A stretch of DNA of 64,000 nucleotides from JANNNF01 sp040385825 (GCA_040385825.1 JAZKGQ010000002.1:62001-126000), one strand, 5' to 3'; positions 1-8,138 are shown, counted from the first letter of the stretch. Made by a program: numbers and translations. The notes: generated by a model not told the origin, from the sequence alone.

Positions 1-443
1 CCCGAAGCGGCGATCTTGTCGATGTCGGACGCCAGCGCCAGCGTCACGACCTGGGCTGCCAGCCCGTCGATCACCGCACGGGCCTGACTGCCCGACCCGC
101 CATGCGAGGTTTCGATGGTGGGGGCCGGATTGCCGGCCGCGGTCCACTGTTTGGCAAACACCTCGTTCACCTCGCGGTACAATTCGCGGGTCGGGTCATA
201 GCTGACGTTCAGCAGGGTTTGCGCCGATACCGGGGTCAGCGGTGTGACCCCCGCCGCCAGCAGGGCCAGCACGGCCAGCGCCGATTTCAGCCGCGCGGTG
301 CCCGACAGCGCCCTGCGCCATGTCACCGGCCAGCCGGTGTACTGGCGGCTTCCGGTGCTGACGGTCACGCGACCGTCGGTGTGATCATGCAGCTTGTCGC
401 CCTGAACGCTGATGGTTCCGGCGAGGGTGATGGTGGTCAGCAT
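1..443 (-). CDS. Sulfate ABC transporter periplasmic substrate-binding protein, N-terminal part (cut by window start)
   Basis: The first 147 codons are visible on the minus strand; the rest lies outside the window. After a hydrophobic signal segment (about residues 47-74, ending ...TPVSAQ) comes LLNVSYDPTRELYREVNEVF and then the ETSHGGSGSQARAVIDGL block, both characteristic of the Sbp/CysP family that binds sulfate or thiosulfate in the periplasm for the CysTWA importer. The ATG at 443 has a good ribosome site (GGAG, 6-nt spacing), yet it adds about 39 polar residues before a signal peptide; a GTG at 326 would start almost exactly at the signal peptide but lacks a ribosome site. It lies downstream of a small unknown gene and an Rrf2 regulator on the same strand, suggesting sulfur-responsive control. 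Family assignment is firm; whether it is Sbp or CysP is not decidable here. Confidence 0.85.
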   Translation of the reverse strand, partial: MLTTITLAGTISVQGDKLHDHTDGRVTVSTGSRQYTGWPVTWRRALSGTARLKSALAVLALLAAGVTPLTPVSAQTLLNVSYDPTRELYREVNEVFAKQWTAAGNPAPTIETSHGGSGSQARAVIDGLAAQVVTLALASDIDKIAAS

Positions 444-501
444 GGCTGTCTCCGACTGTTCAGATGGCCCGGTCCGGGCAGGAATGATGGGGAAAGGACG
501 G

Positions 502-765
502 TCAGGTGCTGCCTGACGGGCGGGGCAGGGGCACGACCTCGACCCGCCACTCGGTGGTGTCACGGTTGCGCAGAAGATCGCGGCCGGCCTCCTCCGGGGC
601 GCGGGTCAGCAGCTCCAGCGGGGTGCCGTTGATGCGGTGGGGCAGGCCGGTGCGGCGGTTGATCAGCCGGACGGCGCAGACGGGCGCGACATCGGCGGCG
701 CGCGGGGCAGGGGGCAGCATCGAAACCGGAATCCCGACAAGGTTGAACATCGGCAAGGCAATCAT
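502..765 (-). CDS. Small protein of unknown function, 87 aa, in the sulfate-uptake locus
   Basis: I do not recognise this protein. It has a strong ribosome site (AAGGAG, 8 nt before the ATG at 765) and ends 58 nt before the start of the sulfate-binding protein on the same strand, so it is probably co-transcribed with it. The sequence opens with a mildly hydrophobic stretch (MIALPMFNLVGIPVSMLPP) and continues with a soluble-looking part rich in Arg and Glu (RINGTPLELLTRAPEEAGRD). No cysteine cluster, signal cleavage site or transmembrane helix is obvious. The good ribosome site and the fit between flanking genes favour a real gene. Confidence 0.6.
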   Translation of the reverse strand: MIALPMFNLVGIPVSMLPPAPRAADVAPVCAVRLINRRTGLPHRINGTPLELLTRAPEEAGRDLLRNRDTTEWRVEVVPLPRPSGST

Positions 766-943
766 CTCAGCTCTCCTTCACGGTTGGCGGTGTGTGCGGC
801 TGTGCCTGTGTCGCCGATTACTCGATAAAAACTACCGGAAAGATCGTGTATGACAAGGAAAAATATCGCCTATTATTGTCGTGATTAAATCCGGCTGTAT
901 CTGCGCGGCAGGATGCGGCATATACTGTTGAAAATGCTATGCT
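766..943. promoter_or_regulatory. Spacer between Rrf2 regulator and the sulfate locus; probable promoter region
   Basis: This 178-nt non-coding stretch is notably AT-richer than its surroundings (for example around 830-935) and precedes the small gene and the sulfate-binding protein on the minus strand. No clear palindromic Rrf2 operator or terminator could be picked out by eye. On the minus strand a TTGTCA box followed by an AT-rich hexamer about 16 nt later is a possible sigma70-like promoter, but this is weak evidence. Confidence 0.35.
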
Positions 944-1408
944 TTACGCTTGCGCCGGTTCGGCCAGCACCTGGGCTGCAACCGCGTCAGACCGCAGCAT
1001 GTCGGCCAGGGTCAGGGAATCGATGATCACCAGATAGGTCCAGAACACCTCGGCAAACACCTTGCGAATCCGGCAGGTGGCCTCGTCGGCGCAATCGTCG
1101 CAGCGTTGATAGGCGCGGCGCGACAGGCAGGCCAGAGGCGCAATCGGCCCGTCGATCAGGCGCAGCAGTTCGGAAATCGACACCTCATGCGGGGGCTTGA
1201 TCAGGCTGTAGCCCCCCGCACGCCCGCGGGTCGACGCAAGGATGCCCGCATTGCGCACCTCCAGCAGGATATGCTCCAGAAACCGTTTCGGCGCGCCGGA
1301 TCGTTTTGCGATTTCTTCGATGGTCAGCGCATCGGGCTTGTCGCGGGCGGCTTCATCCGCAAGCGTCAACAGGGCCTTCAACGCATATTTCATCTTTTGC
1401 GTGATCAT
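944..1408 (-). CDS. Rrf2 family transcriptional regulator with four C-terminal-half cysteines
   Basis: The 154-aa protein is a winged-helix DNA-binding protein of the Rrf2/IscR/CymR family: N-terminal MKYALKALLTLA, the recognition region IEEIAKRSGAPKRFLEHILL and the wing motif RGRAGGYSL (about residues 61-69) are typical. Four cysteines (about C94, C103, C106, C112) could bind an Fe-S cluster or sense thiols; the spacing differs from the three-Cys pattern of IscR. The gene is upstream of and collinear with a small protein and the sulfate-binding protein, so control of sulfur assimilation in the manner of CymR is a reasonable inference. It is the last non-PGC gene before bchG. Confidence 0.88.
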   Translation of the reverse strand: MITQKMKYALKALLTLADEAARDKPDALTIEEIAKRSGAPKRFLEHILLEVRNAGILASTRGRAGGYSLIKPPHEVSISELLRLIDGPIAPLACLSRRAYQRCDDCADEATCRIRKVFAEVFWTYLVIIDSLTLADMLRSDAVAAQVLAEPAQA

Positions 1409-1603
1409 CTGTCAGACTTAAGCCAGCCCTGCCGCAAGATCAACGCCGCGCTGTGGTCTGCCCGCAAACATCCGGCCTTGCCCGATGCCATGTGATGGCC
1501 CATGCGCGCGTGGCGCTGGCCGGACCCTTGCGCCGCCTTTGCCACATGACGGCCCGTTTGCGGGGCCATGATCGGGGCTGAGATCCGGGTCTGGGCCGAA
1601 ATG

Positions 1604-1621
1604 TGTAAGTTTTAATTTACA
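1604..1621. promoter_or_regulatory. PpsR/CrtJ-type operator, distal site upstream of bchG
   Basis: The 18-mer TGTAAGTTTTAATTTACA fits TGT-N12-ACA, the known target of the redox/light repressor PpsR (CrtJ). The symmetry extends outward (TGTGTAA against TTTACACA, 1602-1623). It lies 71 nt before the bchG start and 34 bp from a second site. Confidence 0.85.
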
Positions 1622-1655
1622 CATGCTGGCATGCGGGCCTTGAACGACTCGGGAT

Positions 1656-1673
1656 TGTTATGTTTAGTTGACA
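1656..1673. promoter_or_regulatory. PpsR/CrtJ-type operator, proximal site abutting bchG start
   Basis: TGTTATGTTTAGTTGACA matches TGT-N12-ACA. The site ends one nucleotide before the bchG ATG at 1675, so a bound repressor would cover the translation start region, and the usual ribosome-site position is occupied by the operator. Confidence 0.75.
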
Positions 1674-1674
1674 G

Positions 1675-2568
1675 ATGAGTGTCAGCATCGCCCGTCCTCG
1701 CCTTTACCCTGAACCGCGCGCCATGCTGCGGCTGATCAAGCCGATTACCTGGTTTCCACCGGTCTGGGCCTATCTGTGCGGGTCGGTGTCGGCGGGGGTG
1801 CCCTTTGCCGGCAACTGGGGGCTGGTGGTGTTGGGCATGGTGCTGGCCGGGCCGATTGTCTGTGGCATGAGCCAGGCGGCAAATGACTGGTGCGACCGGC
1901 ATGTCGATGCGGTGAACGAACCCGACCGGCCCATCCCGTCGGGCCGGATTCCGGGGCTGTGGGGGGTGTGGATCGCGCTTGGCATGACGGCGCTGGCGCT
2001 GGCGGTGGGCTGGCTGCTTGGCCCCTGGGGGTTTGGCGCGACCTGTGTCGGGGTGGTTGCGGCCTGGGCCTATTCGGCCGAACCGGTGCGGCTCAAGCGG
2101 TCGGGCTGGTGGGGGCCGGGGCTGGTGGGGCTGTCCTATGAAGGCCTGCCCTGGTTCACCGGGGCCGCCGTCCTGCTGGGCGGCGTGCCGGGATTTCAGA
2201 CTGTGACGATTGCCCTGCTTTATGCCTTTGGCGCGCATGGGATCATGACGCTGAATGATTTCAAGGCACTGGAGGGCGACCGTCTGCATGGCGTGCGATC
2301 CCTTCCCGTGGTGCTGGGGCCAGAGGTTGCGGCGCGGGTGGCCTGCACCGTGATGGGGCTGGCGCAGGGGCTGGTGGTGGCGCTGCTGGCGATCTGGGGC
2401 GCGCCCTATCATGCGCTGGCCGTGGCGCTGCTGCTGCTGGCGCAAGGGGCGGCGATGCGGGTGCTGTTCCGCGACCCCAAGGGCAAGGCCCCGTGGTACA
2501 ACGGTACCGGCGTGGTGCTGTATGTGGCGGGGATGATGATTTCGGCCTTTGCGCTGCGGGGCATGTGA
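1675..2568 (+). CDS. bchG: Bacteriochlorophyll synthase (geranylgeranyl bacteriochlorophyllide esterification)
   Basis: A 297-aa membrane prenyltransferase of the UbiA superfamily. It attaches the geranylgeranyl (or phytyl) chain to bacteriochlorophyllide a in the cytoplasmic membrane. The first Asp-rich motif NDWCDRHVDAVNEPDRPIPSGR-like region is at about residues 70-91, with IPSGR typical of chlorophyll synthases; the second, NDFKALEGD, starts near residue 194. About eight hydrophobic helices are visible. The start ATG at 1675 gives an N terminus resembling Rhodobacter BchG (PEPRAMLRLIKPITWFPP). Two PpsR-type operators precede it. Its stop overlaps the next gene by one base (TGATG), and bchP and idi follow in the same transcription unit. 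Confidence 0.96.
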   Translation: MSVSIARPRLYPEPRAMLRLIKPITWFPPVWAYLCGSVSAGVPFAGNWGLVVLGMVLAGPIVCGMSQAANDWCDRHVDAVNEPDRPIPSGRIPGLWGVWIALGMTALALAVGWLLGPWGFGATCVGVVAAWAYSAEPVRLKRSGWWGPGLVGLSYEGLPWFTGAAVLLGGVPGFQTVTIALLYAFGAHGIMTLNDFKALEGDRLHGVRSLPVVLGPEVAARVACTVMGLAQGLVVALLAIWGAPYHALAVALLLLAQGAAMRVLFRDPKGKAPWYNGTGVVLYVAGMMISAFALRGM

Positions 2569-3857
2569 TGCGGATTTCCTGGCCTGGCATTCTGCGGCTG
2601 GGTCTGGTGCAGATGGCCCTGGGCGCGATCGTGGTGCTGACCACGGCGACGATGAACCGGGTGATGGTGGTAGAACTGGCGCTGCCTGCGGTCCTGCCGG
2701 GGGCGCTGGTCGCGGTCTATTACGCCACCCAGTTTCTGCGCCCGCGCTTTGGCCATGGCGCCGATGTGGGCGGGCGGCGGACGCCCTGGATCATCGGCGG
2801 GGTGCTGGTGCTGGCCCTGGGGGCGATCGGGGCGGCCTTGTCGGTGGGGCTGATGGCCGTCGCGCCGGGCTGGGGGATTGCGGCGGCGGTGCCGTCGTTC
2901 CTGCTGATCGGGCTGGGGATCGGGGCGGCGGGGACCAACCTTCTGGCGCTGCTGGCCGCACGGGTGGACGAGCCGCGACAGGCCGCGGCGGGGTCGGCGG
3001 TCTGGATCATGATGATTGCCGGGCTGGCGCTGACCGGCATTGCCGCGGGCATTCTGCTGGACCCCTACACGCCCGCGCGGCTGGTGGCGGTGACGGTCGG
3101 GGTCTGTGCGGTGGCCGTGGTGCTGACGGTGCTGGGGGTCTGGGGGCAGGACGGTGGCACCCCGACCCGAGCCGCCCCGCAACCCTTTGCCGCCACCCTG
3201 CGCGAGATCTGGGCAGAACCCCGCACCCGGACCTTTACCATCTTCGTCTTTGCCTCGATGCTGGCCTACAACCTGCAAGACCTGATCCTGGAGCCGTTCG
3301 CCGGCCATGTCTTTGGCCTGACGGTGGGCGAAAGCACGGCGCTTGGCGGGCAGCACCATGCTGGCGCGTTGCTGGGCATGCTGCTGGTGCTGGCCTCGGG
3401 CACGGTGATGCGGCGGTTTGCGGTGCCGATCCGGCTGTGGATCGTGGGGGGCTGCGTGCTGTCGGGTATGGCGCTGATGGGGTTGGGGCTTGGGGCGCAG
3501 CAGGCCCCGGACTGGCCGCTTGGGGCGAATGTCTTTGCGCTTGGTCTGGCCAACGGGGTGTTTGCGGTGGCGGCCATCGGCGCGATGATGGGCCTTGCGC
3601 GCGAGGGCGGCACAGTCCGCACCGGCGCGCGGATGGGGGTGTTTGGCGCGGCACAGGCCTTTGGCTTTGGCATCGGGTCGTTCACCGGCACTGTCGCGTC
3701 TGATGTGATGCGCCGGGTGACGGGGTCGGATGCCTTGGGCTATGGGTCGGTCTTTGCCGCCGAGGGCCTGATCTTCCTGATCGCCGCCGCGCTGGCCCTG
3801 CGGATCACCGCCGCCAGCCGACCTTACCCGACCGCATCCCACATAGCCGGAGAATGA
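2568..3857 (+). CDS. PucC-family MFS membrane protein linked to bchG/bchP (orf428 type)
   Basis: A 429-aa protein with about twelve transmembrane segments belonging to the PucC/LhaA/BCD family of major-facilitator-like proteins. Relatives help assemble light-harvesting complexes and may move bacteriochlorophyll. The GADVGGRRTPWIIGG loop after helix 2 and the RP(R)F-GH motif near residue 58 are family hallmarks. In Rhodobacter a homologous reading frame (orf428) sits in this place between bchG and bchP. The ATG overlaps the bchG stop (TGATG) and its own stop overlaps bchP (ATGA), implying tight translational coupling. The substrate or partner is not known from the sequence. Confidence 0.9.
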   Translation: MRISWPGILRLGLVQMALGAIVVLTTATMNRVMVVELALPAVLPGALVAVYYATQFLRPRFGHGADVGGRRTPWIIGGVLVLALGAIGAALSVGLMAVAPGWGIAAAVPSFLLIGLGIGAAGTNLLALLAARVDEPRQAAAGSAVWIMMIAGLALTGIAAGILLDPYTPARLVAVTVGVCAVAVVLTVLGVWGQDGGTPTRAAPQPFAATLREIWAEPRTRTFTIFVFASMLAYNLQDLILEPFAGHVFGLTVGESTALGGQHHAGALLGMLLVLASGTVMRRFAVPIRLWIVGGCVLSGMALMGLGLGAQQAPDWPLGANVFALGLANGVFAVAAIGAMMGLAREGGTVRTGARMGVFGAAQAFGFGIGSFTGTVASDVMRRVTGSDALGYGSVFAAEGLIFLIAAALALRITAASRPYPTASHIAGE

Positions 3858-5041
3858 AGATGGACTTTGACGTGTTCGTGGTGGGCGGCGGGCCGTCGGG
3901 GGCGACGGCGGCAGATGATCTGGCCCGCGCGGGCCGCAGCGTGGCCATGCTGGACCGGGACGGGCGGATCAAGCCCTGCGGCGGGGCGATCCCGCCGCGC
4001 GCGATTGCGGATTTCGACCTTCCCGACCATCTGCTGGTGGCAAAGGTGCACACCGCGCGGATGATTTCACCCAGCGGGCGGGCGGTGGACATTCATATCG
4101 AGAACGGCTTTGTCGGCATGGTGGACCGTGCCGATTTTGACGAGTTTCTGCGCCTGCGGGCGGTATCGTCGGGGGCTGTGCGGCTGACCGGCACCTATCT
4201 GCGGATCGAGCGGGACCGGGACGGAACCCATGTGGTCTGGCGCGACAAGGCGTCAGGGGCCGAACAGCGCACGAAAACAAGGCTGGTGATCGGGGCCGAT
4301 GGCGCGCGGTCGGTGGTGGCGCGCGACCATGTGCCGGGGGGCGACAGCATCCCCTATGTGATGGCCTATCACGAGATCGTCCGCGCCCCGGCGGCCAATG
4401 CGACCTACGACCCGAAACGCTGCGACGTGATCTATGACGGCCGCATCTCGGGTGATTTCTATGGCTGGGTGTTTCCGCATGGTGATACCGCAAGCATCGG
4501 CATGGGGTCTGGGCTTGCGGGGGCGAACCTGAAGCAGGCCACCGCCGATCTGCGCGCGGCATCCGGCCTGACCGGCTGCGAAACCATCCGCCGCGAAGGC
4601 GCGCCGATCCCGCTGCGCCCGCTGGACTGCTGGGACAACGGACGCGATGTGGTGCTGGCGGGCGATGCGGCGGGGGTGGTGGCACCGTCGTCCGGCGAGG
4701 GGATCTATTACGCCATGGTCGGGGGCCGGGTGGCGGCCAGGGCCGCGCGGGAATTCCTGACCTCGCGGCGCATCCGCGACCTTGGGCTTGCGCGCAAACT
4801 GTTCATGCGTGACCATAAAACCGTGTTCAAGGTCTTGCGGTCGATGCAGGATGCCTATTACCAGAGCGACGAACGCCGCGAACGCTTTGTCAGCCTGTGC
4901 CATGACCGTGATGTGCAAAAGCTGACGTTCGAGGCCTATATGAACAAGAAACTGGTGGCGGCCCGGCCCTTGGCGCATCTGAAGATCGGGATGAAGAACA
5001 TGGCGCATCTGTTGCGGCTGGTGTCGCCCGACTGGACATGA
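3854..5041 (+). CDS. bchP: Geranylgeranyl diphosphate/geranylgeranyl-bacteriochlorophyll reductase
   Basis: A 395-aa flavoprotein that reduces three double bonds of the geranylgeranyl tail to phytyl using NADPH. The N-terminal FAD dinucleotide motif VVGGGPSGATAADDLARAG is at about residues 9-27, and the second FAD-binding motif AGDAAGVVAPSSGEGIYYAM is in the C-terminal half, exactly as in BchP/ChlP. The C-terminal region with FEAYMNKKLV is also typical. The start overlaps the preceding stop (ATGA), and the gene itself overlaps idi by ATGA. Regulated with bchG from the PpsR-controlled promoter upstream. Confidence 0.96.
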   Translation: MKMDFDVFVVGGGPSGATAADDLARAGRSVAMLDRDGRIKPCGGAIPPRAIADFDLPDHLLVAKVHTARMISPSGRAVDIHIENGFVGMVDRADFDEFLRLRAVSSGAVRLTGTYLRIERDRDGTHVVWRDKASGAEQRTKTRLVIGADGARSVVARDHVPGGDSIPYVMAYHEIVRAPAANATYDPKRCDVIYDGRISGDFYGWVFPHGDTASIGMGSGLAGANLKQATADLRAASGLTGCETIRREGAPIPLRPLDCWDNGRDVVLAGDAAGVVAPSSGEGIYYAMVGGRVAARAAREFLTSRRIRDLGLARKLFMRDHKTVFKVLRSMQDAYYQSDERRERFVSLCHDRDVQKLTFEAYMNKKLVAARPLAHLKIGMKNMAHLLRLVSPDWT

Positions 5042-5586
5042 CTGTGGATGTGATGACCGAAGACATGATCCCGGCCTTTGTGAACGGCCGGCTTGTCCCC
5101 GTGGGCAAGCTGGAGGTGCATCAGCGCGGCTTGCGCCACAAGGCGGTGTCGGTGTTCGTGCTGGCGGGCAGCAGCGTGCTGATCCAGCGCCGGGCGATGG
5201 CGAAATACCATACGCCGGGCCTGTGGGCCAACACCTGCTGCACCCACCCCCGCTGGACCGAGGATGCACTGGCCTGCGCGCAACGGCGCCTGCGCGAGGA
5301 ATTGGGCATCACCGGCTTGTCCCCCGCCTTTGCCGAACAGGTGGAATACCGCGCCGATGTGGGCAACGGGCTGACGGAACATGAACTGGTCGACATCTTC
5401 GTCGCCCAGGCCGCACCCGACCTGCGGGTGGACCCGAATCCCGACGAGGTGATGGAGGTCCGCTGGGTCGATCTGGCCGATCTGGCGGCGCAACTGTTGC
5501 GCACCCCCGACGCCTTTACCCCCTGGCTGCGGATTTACATGGCCGACCATCGCGACCGGATTTTCGGGGCCATTGCACGCGACTGA
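5038..5586 (+). CDS. idi: Isopentenyl-diphosphate delta-isomerase, type 1 (Nudix fold)
   Basis: A 182-aa cytoplasmic enzyme interconverting IPP and DMAPP, the substrates for GGPP and thus for carotenoids and the phytyl tail. Visible hallmarks are the substrate/metal motif around WANTCCTHPRWTE (catalytic Cys and metal-binding His), the Nudix helix RRLREELGI, and the catalytic-Glu region EYRADVGNGLTEHELVDIF. It is the last gene of the bchG unit, overlapping bchP by ATGA, and it converges on bchO. IPP isomerase at this place is typical of the Rhodobacter PGC. Confidence 0.95.
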   Translation: MTVDVMTEDMIPAFVNGRLVPVGKLEVHQRGLRHKAVSVFVLAGSSVLIQRRAMAKYHTPGLWANTCCTHPRWTEDALACAQRRLREELGITGLSPAFAEQVEYRADVGNGLTEHELVDIFVAQAAPDLRVDPNPDEVMEVRWVDLADLAAQLLRTPDAFTPWLRIYMADHRDRIFGAIARD

Positions 5587-5594
5587 CGGCGCAA

Positions 5595-5634
5595 GATGAG
5601 TATTTTTTCAAAGAGAAAACCCTGAGCCGTCAGG
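5595..5634. terminator. Convergent spacer idi/bchO: short hairpin plus GAGTATTT-type repeat
   Basis: The 43-nt spacer between idi and bchO holds an A/T-rich motif GATGAGTATTTTTTCAAAG followed by a small hairpin CCTGA-gccg-TCAGG (5621-5634) that includes the bchO stop. Read from the bchO side the hairpin is followed by GTTTTCTCTTTG and an A run, resembling a weak intrinsic terminator. The motif resembles sequences after tspO, after the aminotransferase gene and beside kynU. Confidence 0.45.
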
Positions 5635-6511
5635 CGCTGGCGGCCAGCCGTCCTGTCAGCCAGTCCAGCATCGGGCCTGCGATCCTTTCGGCGGCTTCCT
5701 CATGTGCCAGATGGCCCAGTTTCTCCATCTCCAGATAGGTGGCATCCGGCATCCGGGCGGCGGCCTCGCGCGAGATGCGGGCGGGCACGGCCTTGTCGCC
5801 GGCGGTGGCGATCAGCAGGGTCGGGGTTTGCAGGTCGGGCAGCCGGGCCAGAAGCCCGTCCAGCCGCCACTGGGCCATCATCGCCAGCGTGCCGTCGATA
5901 TGGTCGCGGTCCTGCACCAGCGCCAGATAGCAGGCCAGCCCTTCGGCATCCGGGGCAGACCCGGTCGAGGTGATCAGCTTTTTCACCGTCGCAGGGTTGC
6001 CCCAGAGGCGGGAGACGAAGGTCGGGATGAACGGCGTGATCGCCAGCACCCGCGCCAGCAGGGGGAACAGCACGCCCGCCGCCCCCTCGAACGCGCCAAG
6101 GGCGGCGTTCAGGCCGATGACGCCGCCCACCGGCAGGGTTTCGGACATCCGCAGGGCAATGGCCGCCCCGGCGGAATGGCCCAGGATGATGCGGGGCCTT
6201 ATGGCCATCGTCTCGCACAGGCGCGCCAGATCTTCGGCCATCGGGTCCAGGCCCAGACGGCCCTTGTTGCCCGCGCGGGTAAAGCCCTGGCCGGGCAGGT
6301 CGGGGATCACCAGATGATACTGCGGGGCAAGCCACGGGATCAGCGCGCGAAAGCTGTGGCCCGAGCCGCCCGCGCCATGCAGCATCAGGATGGTCGGGCC
6401 GCGGCCTGGCTCGACCCCCGCCTCGATCACGCTCCAGTCATGCGGGCGCGACTGGACCCGCCGCATCTGTGCGGCATGGGGCCAGTGGTCGGGGATGGCG
6501 TTGATCTGCAC
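5630..6511 (-). CDS. bchO: Alpha/beta hydrolase associated with magnesium chelatase
   Basis: A 293-aa alpha/beta hydrolase with the HGAGGSGHSFR oxyanion-hole motif, the nucleophile elbow LGHSAGAAIAL and a C-terminal LGHLAHEEA histidine. It follows bchI and bchD, as in other Rhodobacter PGCs, and is usually annotated BchO (putative magnesium-chelatase accessory factor); its biochemical role is not firmly established. I chose the GTG at 6511, two nucleotides after the bchD stop, because the family N terminus (IPDHWPHAAQMRRVQS) begins just there. The longer in-frame extension to 6589 lies inside bchD and is probably not used. Confidence 0.9.
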   Translation of the reverse strand: MQINAIPDHWPHAAQMRRVQSRPHDWSVIEAGVEPGRGPTILMLHGAGGSGHSFRALIPWLAPQYHLVIPDLPGQGFTRAGNKGRLGLDPMAEDLARLCETMAIRPRIILGHSAGAAIALRMSETLPVGGVIGLNAALGAFEGAAGVLFPLLARVLAITPFIPTFVSRLWGNPATVKKLITSTGSAPDAEGLACYLALVQDRDHIDGTLAMMAQWRLDGLLARLPDLQTPTLLIATAGDKAVPARISREAAARMPDATYLEMEKLGHLAHEEAAERIAGPMLDWLTGRLAASA

Positions 6512-6512
6512 C

Positions 6513-8138
6513 CTAGCCCCCCAGGGCCGCGTCCAGCACCGACGACAGCCGTTGTGCATCGGCGCGGGGCAGGGCGAGATAGGGGGCATCCATGCTGCGC
6601 GCCATGGCTTGCAGCCCCGGTTGCGGGCGGTTGGCGGTGTCGATTATGATGGCGGGGGTGGCGGTCTGGCGGATCGCGGTGGCAAGGCGCAGGGCATCGG
6701 TTTCCGCCTGTGCGCGGTTGGCGCTGCCATCAAGGGCGATGTTGCCGCGCCCGTCGGTCAGGATGGCGATGGTGGGGGTCAGCCCGCGCGCCTTTGCCTG
6801 CCGGGCGGTGGCCATCGCGAGGTGCAGCCCGGCGGCCAGCGGGGTGCTGCCGCCTCCGGCCAGGCCCGCAAGGCGGCGCTTGGTCTGCACAAGGCTGCGG
6901 GTGGGGGGCAGGATCAGTTCGGCCTGCGCGCCGCGAAACGCCAGCAGCGCCACATGGTCGCGGCGGGCATAGGCCTGCGCCAGCAGCAGTTCGATCGCAC
7001 CCTTGGCCTCGGCCAGCCGGGCGAAGGCCGAGGAGCCGGAGGCATCGACCGCAAAGATCAGCACCCGGTCCGACGTTTCCATGAAGCGCCTGACCCGGAT
7101 GTCGGCGGGGCGCAGCAGCAGCACGGCATCCGGGCTGGGTGCGGCGGCGCGGCGGAGGGGTTGCCAGGGGGCTGCGGCGCGCAGGGTGGCCACGATGTCC
7201 AGCCGCGCGCCGCAGCCCAGCTTGCCGGGGCGCGAGGGCAGCGGCCGGCCCCGGCGGTTGCCCGATTTCTGCGCGCCGGTGCCTGCGGCCCCCTTGACGG
7301 CGCGATTGGCGCGCCCTGCCGCAAGCCGGGCCAGCAGGTCGGCGGGCAGGGCGGCGCGGGCGGCATCGACCAGCAGATCCTCGGGCAGGGGCTGGCCGTC
7401 GGATTGCGGCTGGTCCGCCGGGGGGGCGTCGGGTTCGGGTTGGTCTTGCGGTTGGTCGGGGGTGTCCGGCAGGGGGGCAGCGCGATGGCCGAAGACCAGT
7501 TCGGCGGCGGTGATCAGATCGGCTTCTGTGACCTGCGCATGGCCGTTCAGCGCTGCGTGTACGCGGGCGCAGGCAAGGGCCAGCAGGGGCGCGCGCAGGC
7601 TGGGGATGCCCAGCTCGGCCGCGGCGCGCGTCAGGCTGGCGGCGGCGTCGGGCGGGGTTTCGATCAGGCCAAGGCGGGCGCGGGCGGTGGTTATGGCTTG
7701 GGCGTCAAGGTGCAGTGGCGTGGTGTCGGACCAAAGCTGATCCTCAAGGTTCAGGAACAGGCCGATGCGGTCGCCGATCGCCGGGGGCAGGCCTTCGTCG
7801 GGGCTGGCAGACTCGTCCAGGGCGATCAGGCAATGGGCGGGGGTATCCAAAGCCGTTGCAAGCCGGGCGGCAAGGCCGGGGGGGCAGCGTTCGGCCATGG
7901 TCAGGATCAGCAAACCGGGGGTCGCCAGCATGCCCGGCGTCTGCACCGGGCGGCCGGTGGCAAGGGTGGCGGTCAGGTCCAGCCCGCCGAAGAGGGCATC
8001 ATCGGCAAGGCCGGGGTGCAGGCGGCGGGGGAGCAGGGGGATGGCGTCCAGCGCGGCTGTCACCCGGTCGCGCACGGGGCCAGCCCTTGCGCGCAGCCAC
8101 AGCCCGCGCAGGCCAGCCGGATCGACCGCCAGCAGCAT
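6513..8138 (-). CDS. bchD: Magnesium chelatase subunit D
   Basis: Magnesium chelatase (BchHID) inserts Mg2+ into protoporphyrin IX. The protein has an AAA-like N-terminal domain, a linker of Pro, Asp and Gln (PDTPDQPQDQPEPD...) in the middle, and a C-terminal von Willebrand A domain with the MIDAS motif FAVDASGSS. The first standard start is ATG at 8138 (541 aa), but family-like sequence (DPWQRARTAL) continues 15 codons upstream to a CTG at 8183 that overlaps the bchI stop (CTGA) and has a GAGG ribosome site; ATG 8138 has none. True start is therefore uncertain. It is translationally linked with bchI upstream and bchO downstream. Confidence 0.95.
   Translation of the reverse strand: MLLAVDPAGLRGLWLRARAGPVRDRVTAALDAIPLLPRRLHPGLADDALFGGLDLTATLATGRPVQTPGMLATPGLLILTMAERCPPGLAARLATALDTPAHCLIALDESASPDEGLPPAIGDRIGLFLNLEDQLWSDTTPLHLDAQAITTARARLGLIETPPDAAASLTRAAAELGIPSLRAPLLALACARVHAALNGHAQVTEADLITAAELVFGHRAAPLPDTPDQPQDQPEPDAPPADQPQSDGQPLPEDLLVDAARAALPADLLARLAAGRANRAVKGAAGTGAQKSGNRRGRPLPSRPGKLGCGARLDIVATLRAAAPWQPLRRAAAPSPDAVLLLRPADIRVRRFMETSDRVLIFAVDASGSSAFARLAEAKGAIELLLAQAYARRDHVALLAFRGAQAELILPPTRSLVQTKRRLAGLAGGGSTPLAAGLHLAMATARQAKARGLTPTIAILTDGRGNIALDGSANRAQAETDALRLATAIRQTATPAIIIDTANRPQPGLQAMARSMDAPYLALPRADAQRLSSVLDAALGG

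Noticed and set aside
102..853. Overlapping plus-strand frames opposite the sulfate locus
   Set aside because: They lack ribosome sites and have Arg/Gly/Pro-rich random composition; the minus-strand genes explain the region.
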